Shown: positions 1 to 8,016 of the stretch, piece after piece
Numbering within the stretch: position 1 is the first letter of the stretch
Layout: each line of letters opens with the position of its first letter
Source of the DNA: an uncultured Paracoccaceae bacterium
GTDB taxonomy: Bacteria; Pseudomonadota; Alphaproteobacteria; Rhodobacterales; Rhodobacteraceae
Length of the DNA: 56,196 nt
Assembly: GCA_947493745.1 (NCBI GenBank)
Contig: CANLSM010000023.1
Location: 1 to 56,196, forward strand
Direction: 5' to 3'
Program-made: the position numbers and the translations under genes
Notes under the pieces: generated by a model
Told to the model about the DNA's origin: nothing
The model's database searches: none
What the model saw: only the letters and a program-made list of their open reading frames with translations

Positions 1-140
1 CCGCCCCCCCGACCCCGACCCCGGCGGCCGACACACACCAAAGGACAAACATGGCTGCAACGCTCGTAATCGAACAGGTCGTTTGACTACCGCGGGCTCT
101 GATGCCCCCGGCAAAGACCTCGAAAGACAAGGAACAGGAC

Positions 141-950
141 ATGGCTGATCTTCTGCGCAAGCCGACGGCCGCAACCGGCAAGGTCCACGATATCACGCCG
201 GAGAGCGCCGGATGGGGGTATGTCGGTTTCGGGCTCTACCATCTGAAGGCTGGCGAGACCGCTGGCGAGGCGACCGGTGCGCGCGAGGCCATTCTGGTGC
301 TGGTCGAGGGGCGGGCGGAGATCGCGTCCGGCGGAGAGGATTTTGGCGAGATGGGCGAGAGACTCGATGTTTTCGAGCGCACGCCACCCCATTGCCTCTA
401 TGTCCCCAATGGCATTGACTGGACGGCGAAGGCCACGACGGATTGTACTCTTGCGGTCTGCACCGCGCCCGGGCAGGGCAACCATCCGGTCAGGCGACTG
501 GGACCCGAAGGGATCACCACGACCCCGCGTGGCAAGGGGGCCAATACGCGCTTCATCAACAATATCGCGATGGAGGATCTGGAGGTCGCCGACAGTCTGC
601 TGGTGACAGAGGTGTTCACGCCGCAGGGCAACTGGTCGTCCTATCCAAGTCATCGGCATGATGAAGACAATTTCCCCGATATGACCTATCTGGAGGAAAC
701 CTACTATCACCGCCTCAATCCGCCACAGGGCTATGGCATCCAGCGGGTCTATACCGAGGATGGATCGCTCGATGAAACCATGGCGGTCAAAAGCGGTGAT
801 GTCGTGCTTGTGCCCAGGGGGCATCATCCGGTTGGTACGCCTTACGGGTATGACATGTATTATCTGAACGTGATGGCGGGCCCGCTGCGCAAATGGCGGT
901 TCAAAAATGATCCCGACCACGACTGGATCTACCAGCGCGATCTGGGCTAG
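141..950 (+). CDS. iolB: 5-deoxy-glucuronate isomerase IolB
   Basis: Converts 5-deoxy-D-glucuronate to 2-deoxy-5-keto-D-gluconate in cytoplasmic myo-inositol catabolism. The protein is 269 residues, the usual family length, and has the bicupin layout with the metal-binding segment PSHRHDED followed by conserved stretches such as RVYTEDGSLDE and VPRGHHPVGTPYGYDMYYLN. I start at the ATG preceded by AAGGAACAGGAC; an in-frame ATG 39 bases upstream adds a polar stretch not typical of the family and has a poorer ribosome site. The gene probably ends an iol operon whose other members lie left of the window. It converges on the chemoreceptor gene with 3 bases between stops. Family assignment is firm. 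Confidence 0.93.
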   Translation: MADLLRKPTAATGKVHDITPESAGWGYVGFGLYHLKAGETAGEATGAREAILVLVEGRAEIASGGEDFGEMGERLDVFERTPPHCLYVPNGIDWTAKATTDCTLAVCTAPGQGNHPVRRLGPEGITTTPRGKGANTRFINNIAMEDLEVADSLLVTEVFTPQGNWSSYPSHRHDEDNFPDMTYLEETYYHRLNPPQGYGIQRVYTEDGSLDETMAVKSGDVVLVPRGHHPVGTPYGYDMYYLNVMAGPLRKWRFKNDPDHDWIYQRDLG

Positions 951-953
951 GTC

Positions 954-2153
954 TCACCCTGCTGCCAGATACCTTCTCTCTGGCGGTTCGAGGGTCTCGA
1001 TCACCTGATCGCAAAGACGGATATTCGTGGCGGAACCTTCGACGGCAGCCTCTGTATTCGCCTTGATCTGATGTACGGCTCCGATCACGCTGAGAACAGC
1101 GGGCAGCTGGGTGGCAGTCTGGCTGCCGAACGAGGCCATGCATTCCGACACGCCAAGTATCTCCCGGCCAGCAGATATGGACAGGTCCCGGCACGCCTCA
1201 CCTGACACACAGTTTTTCGTCAATGTGTCGTTGATCGTGGTCATTCCTGTAATCAGACGCTCCAGGGTCTGCTCAAGCTGCGCGAAGACACTGTTGATGT
1301 GGGTAAGATCCCCTCCCGAACGTTCGGCCAGGCTCCGGACTTCATCGGCGACAACCGAGAAACCGCGCCCGGCCTCACCGGCGCGGGATGCCTCGATCGA
1401 TGCGTTCACCGCAAGAAGCCGGATCTGCAGCGAAAGCTGGCCGATGCTTTCGGTGGTTTTCCTGACAGACGCGAAATGCTCGCTGAAAGTGCGCACCACC
1501 GTCATGATGCAGCCCGCCTTTTCCGCCGCCTCGGAGATGTCGCCGGTGAGAGCTTCGACGCTTTCTGTGATCCGCTGAACTTCCTGATTTGCGTTCGTGA
1601 CCAATGTGCCGGTGGTGCTCGCCTCCTGCCCCAGGGCCTCTACCGTTTCGCCGACACGCTCCAGTCGTTCGATCAGTTCGGAAATGAAGGTGACACGCTC
1701 GACGGAACTGTTGTTCACCCTGGTCGCATTGGCATGAATTTCGCGCACGGTTTCGAGGGCGCGTTGGATGTCCGGTTTCGAGGCGGCTGGGCAGGGCGCG
1801 ATTGTCGCCTGTTGAGCCACTGTTCGGGTTTCCAGCGTGCGGAGCGCATCCCTCGCATCTTCTGTTTCCTGACGTGATGTGATCAGGTCGGTTTCCAGTC
1901 GCCGCAGCCCGTCCTGCATGGCCGCACCTCTTTCGGAGACCTGCGGCTCCGGCGAAACAATCCTGGTCCGCAGGGCACTGACAAAGGCTGCCCAGAAGAG
2001 AACAATGAGCGACAGGCCAGCCTTTGCCCAATGAAGCTCCTCAAGCGCCATCAGTGCTTCATACTGGTTGATGAGAATCAGGATCAGTCCGGCGACAAGC
2101 GCCACCGTTGCGGAACGCCTCAGGACGTAACCCATTGAGGGCGTTTGTTTCAT
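954..2153 (-). CDS. Methyl-accepting chemotaxis protein without a sensor domain
   Basis: Membrane chemoreceptor-type signalling protein of 399 residues. Two hydrophobic segments (about residues 10-30 and 43-62) are separated by only a short loop, so there is no periplasmic ligand domain. A coiled-coil methylation region follows, then the conserved hairpin tip [20 protein letters not shown] and [13 protein letters not shown], which docks CheA/CheW. It may sense membrane state or cytoplasmic signals, or take input from another protein. It starts 99 bases after the stop of the purine-binding protein gene on the same strand, so read-through from that operon is possible. Several cysteines in the C-terminal third are unusual for the family. 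Confidence 0.85.
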   Translation of the reverse strand: MKQTPSMGYVLRRSATVALVAGLILILINQYEALMALEELHWAKAGLSLIVLFWAAFVSALRTRIVSPEPQVSERGAAMQDGLRRLETDLITSRQETEDARDALRTLETRTVAQQATIAPCPAASKPDIQRALETVREIHANATRVNNSSVERVTFISELIERLERVGETVEALGQEASTTGTLVTNANQEVQRITESVEALTGDISEAAEKAGCIMTVVRTFSEHFASVRKTTESIGQLSLQIRLLAVNASIEASRAGEAGRGFSVVADEVRSLAERSGGDLTHINSVFAQLEQTLERLITGMTTINDTLTKNCVSGEACRDLSISAGREILGVSECMASFGSQTATQLPAVLSVIGAVHQIKANTEAAVEGSATNIRLCDQVIETLEPPERRYLAAG

Positions 2154-2219
2154 GCGGTTTGCCTTCTCAAGATGGCAAAACCACTACCGGTGTTTTCATA
2201 AATTCCGGTTAAGGCGCGA

Positions 2220-2241
2220 GGAGCCCGAACCCCGGGGCTCC
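2220..2241 (-). terminator. Possible terminator hairpin after the BMP transporter operon
   Basis: A perfect 7-bp inverted repeat GGAGCCC / GGGCTCC with an 8-base loop lies just past the stop of the binding-protein gene. No T-run follows in the leftward direction, so it may only slow transcription or protect the 3' end. Confidence 0.35.
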
Positions 2242-2252
2242 CCGCATCTGCA

Positions 2253-3326
2253 TTAGTTGGGCAGTTCGCCCTCGATCCCCTCGACATAGAAATTCATGCC
2301 CAGAAGCGTGCCGTCATCAGCGGTTTCGCCCTCGGCCAGCCAGACAGAGCCGTCCTGTTTGTTGACCGGCCCGGTGAAGGAATGCATCTCACCGGCGGCA
2401 ATCGCATCGGCAATGGCCTGGGCGGAGGCGCGCACCTCTGCCGGGATCTTGTCGGAGAACTCACCGATTTCCGTCATCCCCGGCGCAATGCCGTCCCATG
2501 TATCCATGCTCTCCCATGTCCCGTCCATCACGGCCTGGGTGCGGGCGATATAGTAGGGGCCCCAGTTGTCGATGATCGACGAAAGCCGCGCGTTCGGCCC
2601 GAACTGCTTCATGTCGGAGGCCTGACCGAAAGCGTAGATTCCCTTCTCCTCGGCAATGGTCATGGCCGCAGGGCTGTCGGTGTGTTGCATGATCACATCC
2701 GCGCCCTGTTCGATCAGCGCGTTGGCCGCATCAGCCTCTTTCGCGGGATCGAACCAGGTCGAGACCCAGACAATCTTGAACTCCACATCCGGGTTCACCT
2801 CCTTGGCCGCGAGATAGGCGGAGTTGATGCCGCGCACCACCTCGGGGATCGGGAAGGAGGCGATGTAGCCGATGGTGTTGGTCTCGGTCATGTGCCCGGC
2901 GATGTGCCCCAGAACCGTGCGGCCCTCGTAGAACCGGCCCGAATAGGTCGACACGTTGTCGGCGCGCTTGAAGCCCGTCGCATGTTCAAACTTCACGTCC
3001 GGGAACTGCTCGGCGACTTTCAGGGTCGGGTTCATGTAGCCAAAGGAGGTGGTGAAGATCAGATCATGACCCGAGGCCGCAAGCTGACGGATCGCACGCT
3101 CTGCGTCCGGGCCTTCGGGGACGCTTTCCAGATAGGTTGTCTCGACCTTGTCGCCGAAGGCTTCCTCGATCGCCAGACGGCCCTGGTCATGCTCATATGA
3201 CCAGCCGAAATCGCCCACGGGGCCGACATAGATGAAGCCGACCTTGGTAGGCTCATGCCCGTCAGCGAAGGCTGTTGTCCCGAGCGCCAGAGCGGCAGCA
3301 CCGAGAAGGGTTGTCAGAAAACGCAT
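2253..3326 (-). CDS. BMP-family ABC transporter substrate-binding protein
   Basis: Periplasmic binding protein of the basic membrane protein (Bmp/PnrA-like) family, whose characterised members bind purine nucleosides or related compounds. The 357-residue protein has a Sec signal peptide ending around TAFADG, then the family opening KVGFIYVGPVGDFGWSY and internal motifs FGYMNPTLKVAEQFPDVKF and IMQHTDSPAA. The start follows AAGGAGAGTAAC. It is the last gene of the block with two permeases, a double ATPase and xdhABC, which points to hypoxanthine, xanthine, guanine or their nucleosides as ligand. That substrate is inferred from context. Confidence 0.92.
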   Translation of the reverse strand: MRFLTTLLGAAALALGTTAFADGHEPTKVGFIYVGPVGDFGWSYEHDQGRLAIEEAFGDKVETTYLESVPEGPDAERAIRQLAASGHDLIFTTSFGYMNPTLKVAEQFPDVKFEHATGFKRADNVSTYSGRFYEGRTVLGHIAGHMTETNTIGYIASFPIPEVVRGINSAYLAAKEVNPDVEFKIVWVSTWFDPAKEADAANALIEQGADVIMQHTDSPAAMTIAEEKGIYAFGQASDMKQFGPNARLSSIIDNWGPYYIARTQAVMDGTWESMDTWDGIAPGMTEIGEFSDKIPAEVRASAQAIADAIAAGEMHSFTGPVNKQDGSVWLAEGETADDGTLLGMNFYVEGIEGELPN

Positions 3327-3355
3327 GTTACTCTCCTTGTTGGAAACGGGATTTT

Positions 3356-4492
3356 CTATCCGGTTTTATGGAATACGCGCCCCAGCGAGGCAGGCGCATT
3401 CAGATTGGCGGCCAGACGGTCCGCGGACATGACGACCAGCACGATAATTGTCACGAGATACGGTGTCATCGACAAATATTGCGACTGGATCGAGATCGGG
3501 TATTTTGCGGCGATGGCAGCTGTCAGGACCGTGGCGAGCCAGAGGCCGAGCAACTCCAGCGGGCGGCGGCTGGTCAGCGTCCGCCAGATTGCAAACAGGA
3601 AGAACCCGAAGGCCAGCAGCCAGAGCGGCGTGAGGTTCGCGGCCTGCAGGTTCAACTGCAGGATCGTGACACCTCCGAACAGATAGGCGCCCAGCATCAC
3701 CCGCCACGGACGCCAGGCGCCGAAGACAACGATGGCCAGCGCAATCCAGCCGGCACCTGCAGTCATACCCTCATTCCATTGCGGCACCCGCACGAGGCTG
3801 AGATAGGCCCCGCCAAGCCCTGCGAGCGCGCCGCCAAAGGCGATCGCGGCCAGCCGGATCAGGATCACGTTGTAGCCCAGCGAATGTGCCGCATCGTGGT
3901 TCTCACCCACGGCGCGCAGGATCAGACCGGGGCGGGAGCGGCCAAGGAAGAGCCAGACACCGATCACCAGCGCAAGCGCGATATAGACCATGGCATCATG
4001 GGAGAAGAAGAGCGGCCCAATGACCGGGATGTCACTGAGCCCTGGCAAGTCGAGCTTGGGGAAAGGCGGCGGCTTGATGCCCGCATAGCTCTGGCCGATG
4101 AGGGCTGCGAGGCCGAGGCCGAAAAGGGTCAGCGCCAGCCCCGTGGCGACCTGGTTGCTGAGCAGATATTGCGTGAGCAGCCCGAAGATCAGTGCCAGCG
4201 CGGCGCCCCCGGTTGCGCCCGCAAGAAATCCCAGCGCGGGGGAGCCGGTCTCGACGGCGGCTGCAAACCCGCAGATCGCCCCGATGATCATCATCCCCTC
4301 GACCCCGAGGTTCAGCACGCCCGATTTCTCCACCACCATCTCGCCAAGCGCTGCCAGAAGCAGCGGTTGGGCCGCGATGATGATCGAGACCGCAAGGAGA
4401 ACCGGATCAAGCCCCGAAAAAAGCGCGAAGAGCGCCAGTGTGACAAGGGCTGTGACGATCAGGATGGGTTGGGTGAGTGCTGCGGTCTTCAT
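3356..4492 (-). CDS. ABC transporter permease, BMP/nucleoside type (second permease)
   Basis: Integral inner-membrane subunit of 378 residues with about 8-10 hydrophobic segments and the branched-chain/simple-sugar permease (BPD_transp_2) signature stretch LLAALGEMVVEKSGVLNLGVEGMM split across the N-terminal third. This matches the YufQ/NupQ-type partner of BMP-family binding proteins. It overlaps the preceding permease gene by 4 bases (stop-start), implying translational coupling, and the binding-protein gene follows after 29 bases. Together with the upstream permease it would form the heterodimeric channel. Confidence 0.9.
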   Translation of the reverse strand: MKTAALTQPILIVTALVTLALFALFSGLDPVLLAVSIIIAAQPLLLAALGEMVVEKSGVLNLGVEGMMIIGAICGFAAAVETGSPALGFLAGATGGAALALIFGLLTQYLLSNQVATGLALTLFGLGLAALIGQSYAGIKPPPFPKLDLPGLSDIPVIGPLFFSHDAMVYIALALVIGVWLFLGRSRPGLILRAVGENHDAAHSLGYNVILIRLAAIAFGGALAGLGGAYLSLVRVPQWNEGMTAGAGWIALAIVVFGAWRPWRVMLGAYLFGGVTILQLNLQAANLTPLWLLAFGFFLFAIWRTLTSRRPLELLGLWLATVLTAAIAAKYPISIQSQYLSMTPYLVTIIVLVVMSADRLAANLNAPASLGRVFHKTG

Positions 4493-5556
4493 GCGGACGT
4501 CCTCCCGACCCAGCGCAGTCGGAAGCCGGTCAGCACATCAACGGCGAGAAGGAAGAACAGCAACATGCCCTGGAAGACAGAAATCGCGGCGGACGGAATG
4601 CGCAGCATCAACTGGGCGGTTTCGCCACCGATATAGGTGAGCGCCATCACCAGTCCGGCCAAAAGGATCCCGACCGGATGCAGCCTTCCCAGAAATGCCA
4701 CGATAATGGCGGTGAAGCCGTAACCCGCAGGCAGGGCCGGGACAAGCTGGCCAACCGGGCCGGAAGCCTCAAAAAGGCCCGCCATACCTGCCAGCGCGCC
4801 CGAGATGCCCAGACAGATCGCGATGATCACATTCTGTGAGACACCGGCAAACCGTGCCGCTCTCGGGGCCTGTCCGGTTAGCTTGATGCGAAAACCCAGC
4901 ATATGCCGTTGCAGGATCACGTATGCCGCGATCACGGCTCCGAGCGCCACAAGAACACCGGCATGGACCCGACTGCCCTCGATCAGAATGGGGAGCGACG
5001 CCGCGTTGTGGAACTGACGGCTTTCGGGGAAGTTGAAGCCGTCTGGATCGCGCAGGGGGCCGGAGACCAGCGCCGAAAGCAACAGAATTGCCACATAGAC
5101 CAGCATCAGGGAGACCAGGATTTCATTGGCTCCGAAACGGATCTTGAGGATGGCGGGGATCATCGCCCAGAGGAACCCGCCAAGCGCGCCGGCCACGGTC
5201 ATCAATGGTAGCAGCCAGATGCCCTCGACCGGATAAAAGGCAAGGCCTGTCGCCCCGCCTGCGAGCGCGCCGAGGATAAACTGGCCTTCAGCACCGATGT
5301 TCCAGACACCTGCGCGAAAGCCCAGAGACAGGCCAATGGCAATCAGGATGAGCGGGGCTGCTTTCACAAGGATTTCGGTGCGCGAATAGGGATCGAGCAG
5401 GGGGTCGAGAAAGATGATGCGGATCGCCTCGACCGGGTTCTTGCCCAGGATCGCAAAGAGGATACCGCCTGCGATCATCGTCGCGATGACGGCCATGACC
5501 GGGGTCAGCACGGTCAGCCAGCGGGGCGTCGTGGCGCGAGGTTCAAGGATGAGCAT
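4489..5556 (-). CDS. ABC transporter permease, BMP/nucleoside type (first permease)
   Basis: Inner-membrane permease of about 355 residues with repeated hydrophobic segments and the family motif FRAGVWNIGAEGQFILGA, typical of the YufP/NupP side of nucleoside transporters. I chose the ATG giving MLILEPRATTPRW, preceded by GGGAGGTCGCGG. The longer reading from base 5580 lies deeper in the ATPase gene and lacks a ribosome site. The chosen start overlaps the ATPase gene by 14 bases. It partners the following permease and the binding protein at the end of the operon. Confidence 0.88.
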   Translation of the reverse strand: MLILEPRATTPRWLTVLTPVMAVIATMIAGGILFAILGKNPVEAIRIIFLDPLLDPYSRTEILVKAAPLILIAIGLSLGFRAGVWNIGAEGQFILGALAGGATGLAFYPVEGIWLLPLMTVAGALGGFLWAMIPAILKIRFGANEILVSLMLVYVAILLLSALVSGPLRDPDGFNFPESRQFHNAASLPILIEGSRVHAGVLVALGAVIAAYVILQRHMLGFRIKLTGQAPRAARFAGVSQNVIIAICLGISGALAGMAGLFEASGPVGQLVPALPAGYGFTAIIVAFLGRLHPVGILLAGLVMALTYIGGETAQLMLRIPSAAISVFQGMLLFFLLAVDVLTGFRLRWVGRTSA

Positions 5557-7060
5557 CCGCGACCTCCCCATGTACGCCACCCATCATCAGACCGATCTTC
5601 TCGACGCTGACCTCACCCACCGGCTGCGGATCGGACAGAGCTCCCATGTTGAGCACGGCAAAGCGGTTCGAGACCTCCATCAGTTCATCGAGGTCCTGCG
5701 AGATCACGATCACACCGGCCCCGTCGGCTGCAAGCTGAACCAGCGCCGCCCGGATTGTGGCTGCAGCATGGGCATCCACGCCCCAGGTCGGCTGGTTGAC
5801 GACCAGAACCCTGGGGCGTTGCAGGATCTCGCGCCCCATGAGGAATTTCTGGAGATTGCCACCTGAAAGCGCCTTGGCCGCGGTCTCGGGTCCCGGTGTC
5901 CGCACATCGAAACGCGCGATGATCGCCCGGGCGAAATTTGCGGTCGTGACTGGCTTGATGAAGCCCTGCCAGGCCAGACGTTCCCGCGTGGCTCCTGAGA
6001 GAAGTGCATTCTCCGTCAGCGACATGTCGGGCGCTGCCGCGTGGCCGAGGCGTTCCTCGGGCGCGGCCAGAAGTCCGAGATTGCGACGTTGGTTGGGTCC
6101 GAGCGCACCAATATCGGTCTCGCCCAGCATGATCTGGCCGGGCGCGGATTTCGTCTCGCCCGAAAGTGCAAGCAGCAACTCATCCTGACCATTGCCAGCA
6201 ACGCCCGCGATGCCGATGACCTCACCTGCCAAGACCGTGAGAGTGATGTCTTTGAGAGAAATGCCGAAATGGTCCTCTGTCGCCATGTTGAGCCCGGTGA
6301 GCGTCAGCATCGGCTCGCCGGTTGTCTCGGGCCGTTCGGGCGGTTGCGCCAGGGCCGAGCCGATCATCATTTCCGCCAGTTCCCGTGCGGATTTCTGTGA
6401 CGGCGTACAGGTATCGACGACGCGCCCGCCGCGCAGGATGGTGGCCGCCGAGCAGAGACTGCGGATCTCCTCCAGCTTGTGCGAGATGTAGAGGATCGCG
6501 ACGCCTTCTTCGGACAACCGCCGCAGGGTTCCGAAGAGGATCTCCACCTCCTGTGGGGTCAGCACCGATGTCGGTTCGTCCATGATCAGAATGCGCGGGT
6601 TTTGCAGTAGGCAGCGGACGATCTCGACGCGTTGCCGCTCGCCCACCGAAAGCGTGCCGACCATTCGTTCCGGATCGAGCGGCAAACCGTAAGCCGTGGA
6701 AATCGTGCGGATGCGCTCGGACAGATCGCGTCGTCCCGGCGCATTCGCCATGCCAAGAGCGATGTTCTCGGCGACGCTCATAGCCTCAAAGAGCGAGAAG
6801 TGCTGGAAGACCATGGCCACACCGGCGGCGCGTGCCGCTTGCGGATTGGCAGGTGTGAAGGCCTCACCGTCGAGCATCATCCGGCCACTGTCGGGGCGCA
6901 CGAGGCCGTAGATCATCTTGACCAGCGTGGATTTCCCGGCCCCGTTCTCGCCCAGAAGCGCGTGTATCTCGCCGGGGGCGAGTCCGAAGCTCACCGCATC
7001 ATTGGCCAGAACGCCGGGATAGGATTTGGTCAACTCCCGGATACTCAAGAGCGCCGTCAC
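5543..7060 (-). CDS. ABC transporter ATP-binding protein, double-domain (nucleoside/purine type)
   Basis: Cytoplasmic energising subunit of 505 residues with two nucleotide-binding domains in tandem, as in sugar and nucleoside importers (RbsA/NupO type). The first has a full Walker A (GENGAGKST) and signature region LSVGERQRVEI with Walker B ILIMDEPTSVL. The second has the usual degenerate P-loop (GVAGNGQDE), signature ALSGGNLQKF and VLVVNQPTWGVD in place of a canonical Walker B. Asymmetric domains of this sort are normal in the family. The start codon overlaps the xdhC stop by 4 bases. Confidence 0.94.
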   Translation of the reverse strand: MTALLSIRELTKSYPGVLANDAVSFGLAPGEIHALLGENGAGKSTLVKMIYGLVRPDSGRMMLDGEAFTPANPQAARAAGVAMVFQHFSLFEAMSVAENIALGMANAPGRRDLSERIRTISTAYGLPLDPERMVGTLSVGERQRVEIVRCLLQNPRILIMDEPTSVLTPQEVEILFGTLRRLSEEGVAILYISHKLEEIRSLCSAATILRGGRVVDTCTPSQKSARELAEMMIGSALAQPPERPETTGEPMLTLTGLNMATEDHFGISLKDITLTVLAGEVIGIAGVAGNGQDELLLALSGETKSAPGQIMLGETDIGALGPNQRRNLGLLAAPEERLGHAAAPDMSLTENALLSGATRERLAWQGFIKPVTTANFARAIIARFDVRTPGPETAAKALSGGNLQKFLMGREILQRPRVLVVNQPTWGVDAHAAATIRAALVQLAADGAGVIVISQDLDELMEVSNRFAVLNMGALSDPQPVGEVSVEKIGLMMGGVHGEVADAHP

Positions 7061-8016
7061 GCCCGCACCTCACTTTGCCCCGCGCCCGTTTCGGCGTCCA
7101 TCTCCAATAGATCATGCAGAACGCCGATGGCAATGGCATTGGGCTGTTTCCCGAGCGCCTTGTTCCCGATCGGGCAGATGAGACGGGCAAGGGACGCCTC
7201 ACCATGGCCAAGCTCGCCCAGCCGTTTGAGGAAGCGCCGTTTCTTGGTGTCCGAGCCGATCAGGCCGAGATGCCGGAAAGGGCGCGAAAGAACGCGATGG
7301 CAGATCTCCAGATCGAGCGCGTGCGAGTAGGTCAACACCAGATGGAGCGCCTCATCGGGCGCGTGCGCGACCGCATCGGCCGGGTTGGCGCTGACAAGCG
7401 GCGTGATATCGCGGGGCAGGGCGTCTGGAAAGCGCGCCTTGGCATCATCTATGAGAACGATCTCGAAGGGCAGACCTTTGGCGGCTGTCGCGATCGCGCG
7501 CCCCACATGTCCTGCACCGTAGATCCATAACGGTTTTTTGTGGCTGGCCAATGGCTCGATAAGCCAGCCTTCGCTCAGATGCGTCTCCACGATCTGGCCA
7601 TTTCTGGTCCGTGTCTGTGCGCGGGCAACAGCAAGTGGCGGTGTCGGGGAGGCGTCCCGCAGCATTGGCCGGGCATGGAGACCGGTCTGCGGCACGGCCT
7701 CAAGCGTCGCGGCATCGAACCGCTCCAGACCCAGAGTGACCGCGCCACCGCAGCACTGCCCGAGGCCGGGACCCAGCGGCAGTTTGAAGACCTGCCGCGC
7801 CTCGCCGCCCTGAAGCAGGCCTCTCGCCACCTTCGCAGCCTCCCATTCCAGTGCTCCGCCGCCGATGGTGCCGCTCTGCCCGTTCTCCCAGACCAGCATC
7901 GACGTTCCGGTGTCGCGCGGTGTCGAGCCTTCGGCGGCCAGAATAACGACACGCGCGACGGACCCGTGACATGCAACTGCTGCCTTCAGCGCGTTTCGAT
8001 CCAGGCTCACGTCCAT
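7057..8016 (-). CDS. xdhC: Xanthine dehydrogenase accessory protein XdhC
   Basis: Chaperone that binds molybdenum cofactor, supports its sulfuration and inserts it into XdhB. The 319-residue protein shows the XdhC/CoxI N-terminal motif ILAAEGSTPRDTGTSM and GTIGGGALEWEA, a GQCCGG segment, and a C-terminal Rossmann fold (IYGAGHVGRAIATAAKGL). I take the start at MDVSLDRN, 10 bases inside the 3' end of xdhB. The open frame continues upstream to base 8217 but overlaps xdhB further without reason. The stop overlaps the ATPase start by 4 bases, joining the catabolic and transport genes into one unit. Confidence 0.93.
   Translation of the reverse strand: MDVSLDRNALKAAVACHGSVARVVILAAEGSTPRDTGTSMLVWENGQSGTIGGGALEWEAAKVARGLLQGGEARQVFKLPLGPGLGQCCGGAVTLGLERFDAATLEAVPQTGLHARPMLRDASPTPPLAVARAQTRTRNGQIVETHLSEGWLIEPLASHKKPLWIYGAGHVGRAIATAAKGLPFEIVLIDDAKARFPDALPRDITPLVSANPADAVAHAPDEALHLVLTYSHALDLEICHRVLSRPFRHLGLIGSDTKKRRFLKRLGELGHGEASLARLICPIGNKALGKQPNAIAIGVLHDLLEMDAETGAGQSEVRA

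Noticed and set aside
51-86. Short frame of 11 codons after AAGGACAAAC at the left edge
   Set aside because: Too short to judge. It could equally be the tail of a gene that begins outside the window.
3275-4636. Long open frame on the plus strand opposite the permeases
   Set aside because: Rich in Arg, Gln and Pro with no domain, as expected opposite a hydrophobic high-GC gene. The leftward permeases explain the sequence.
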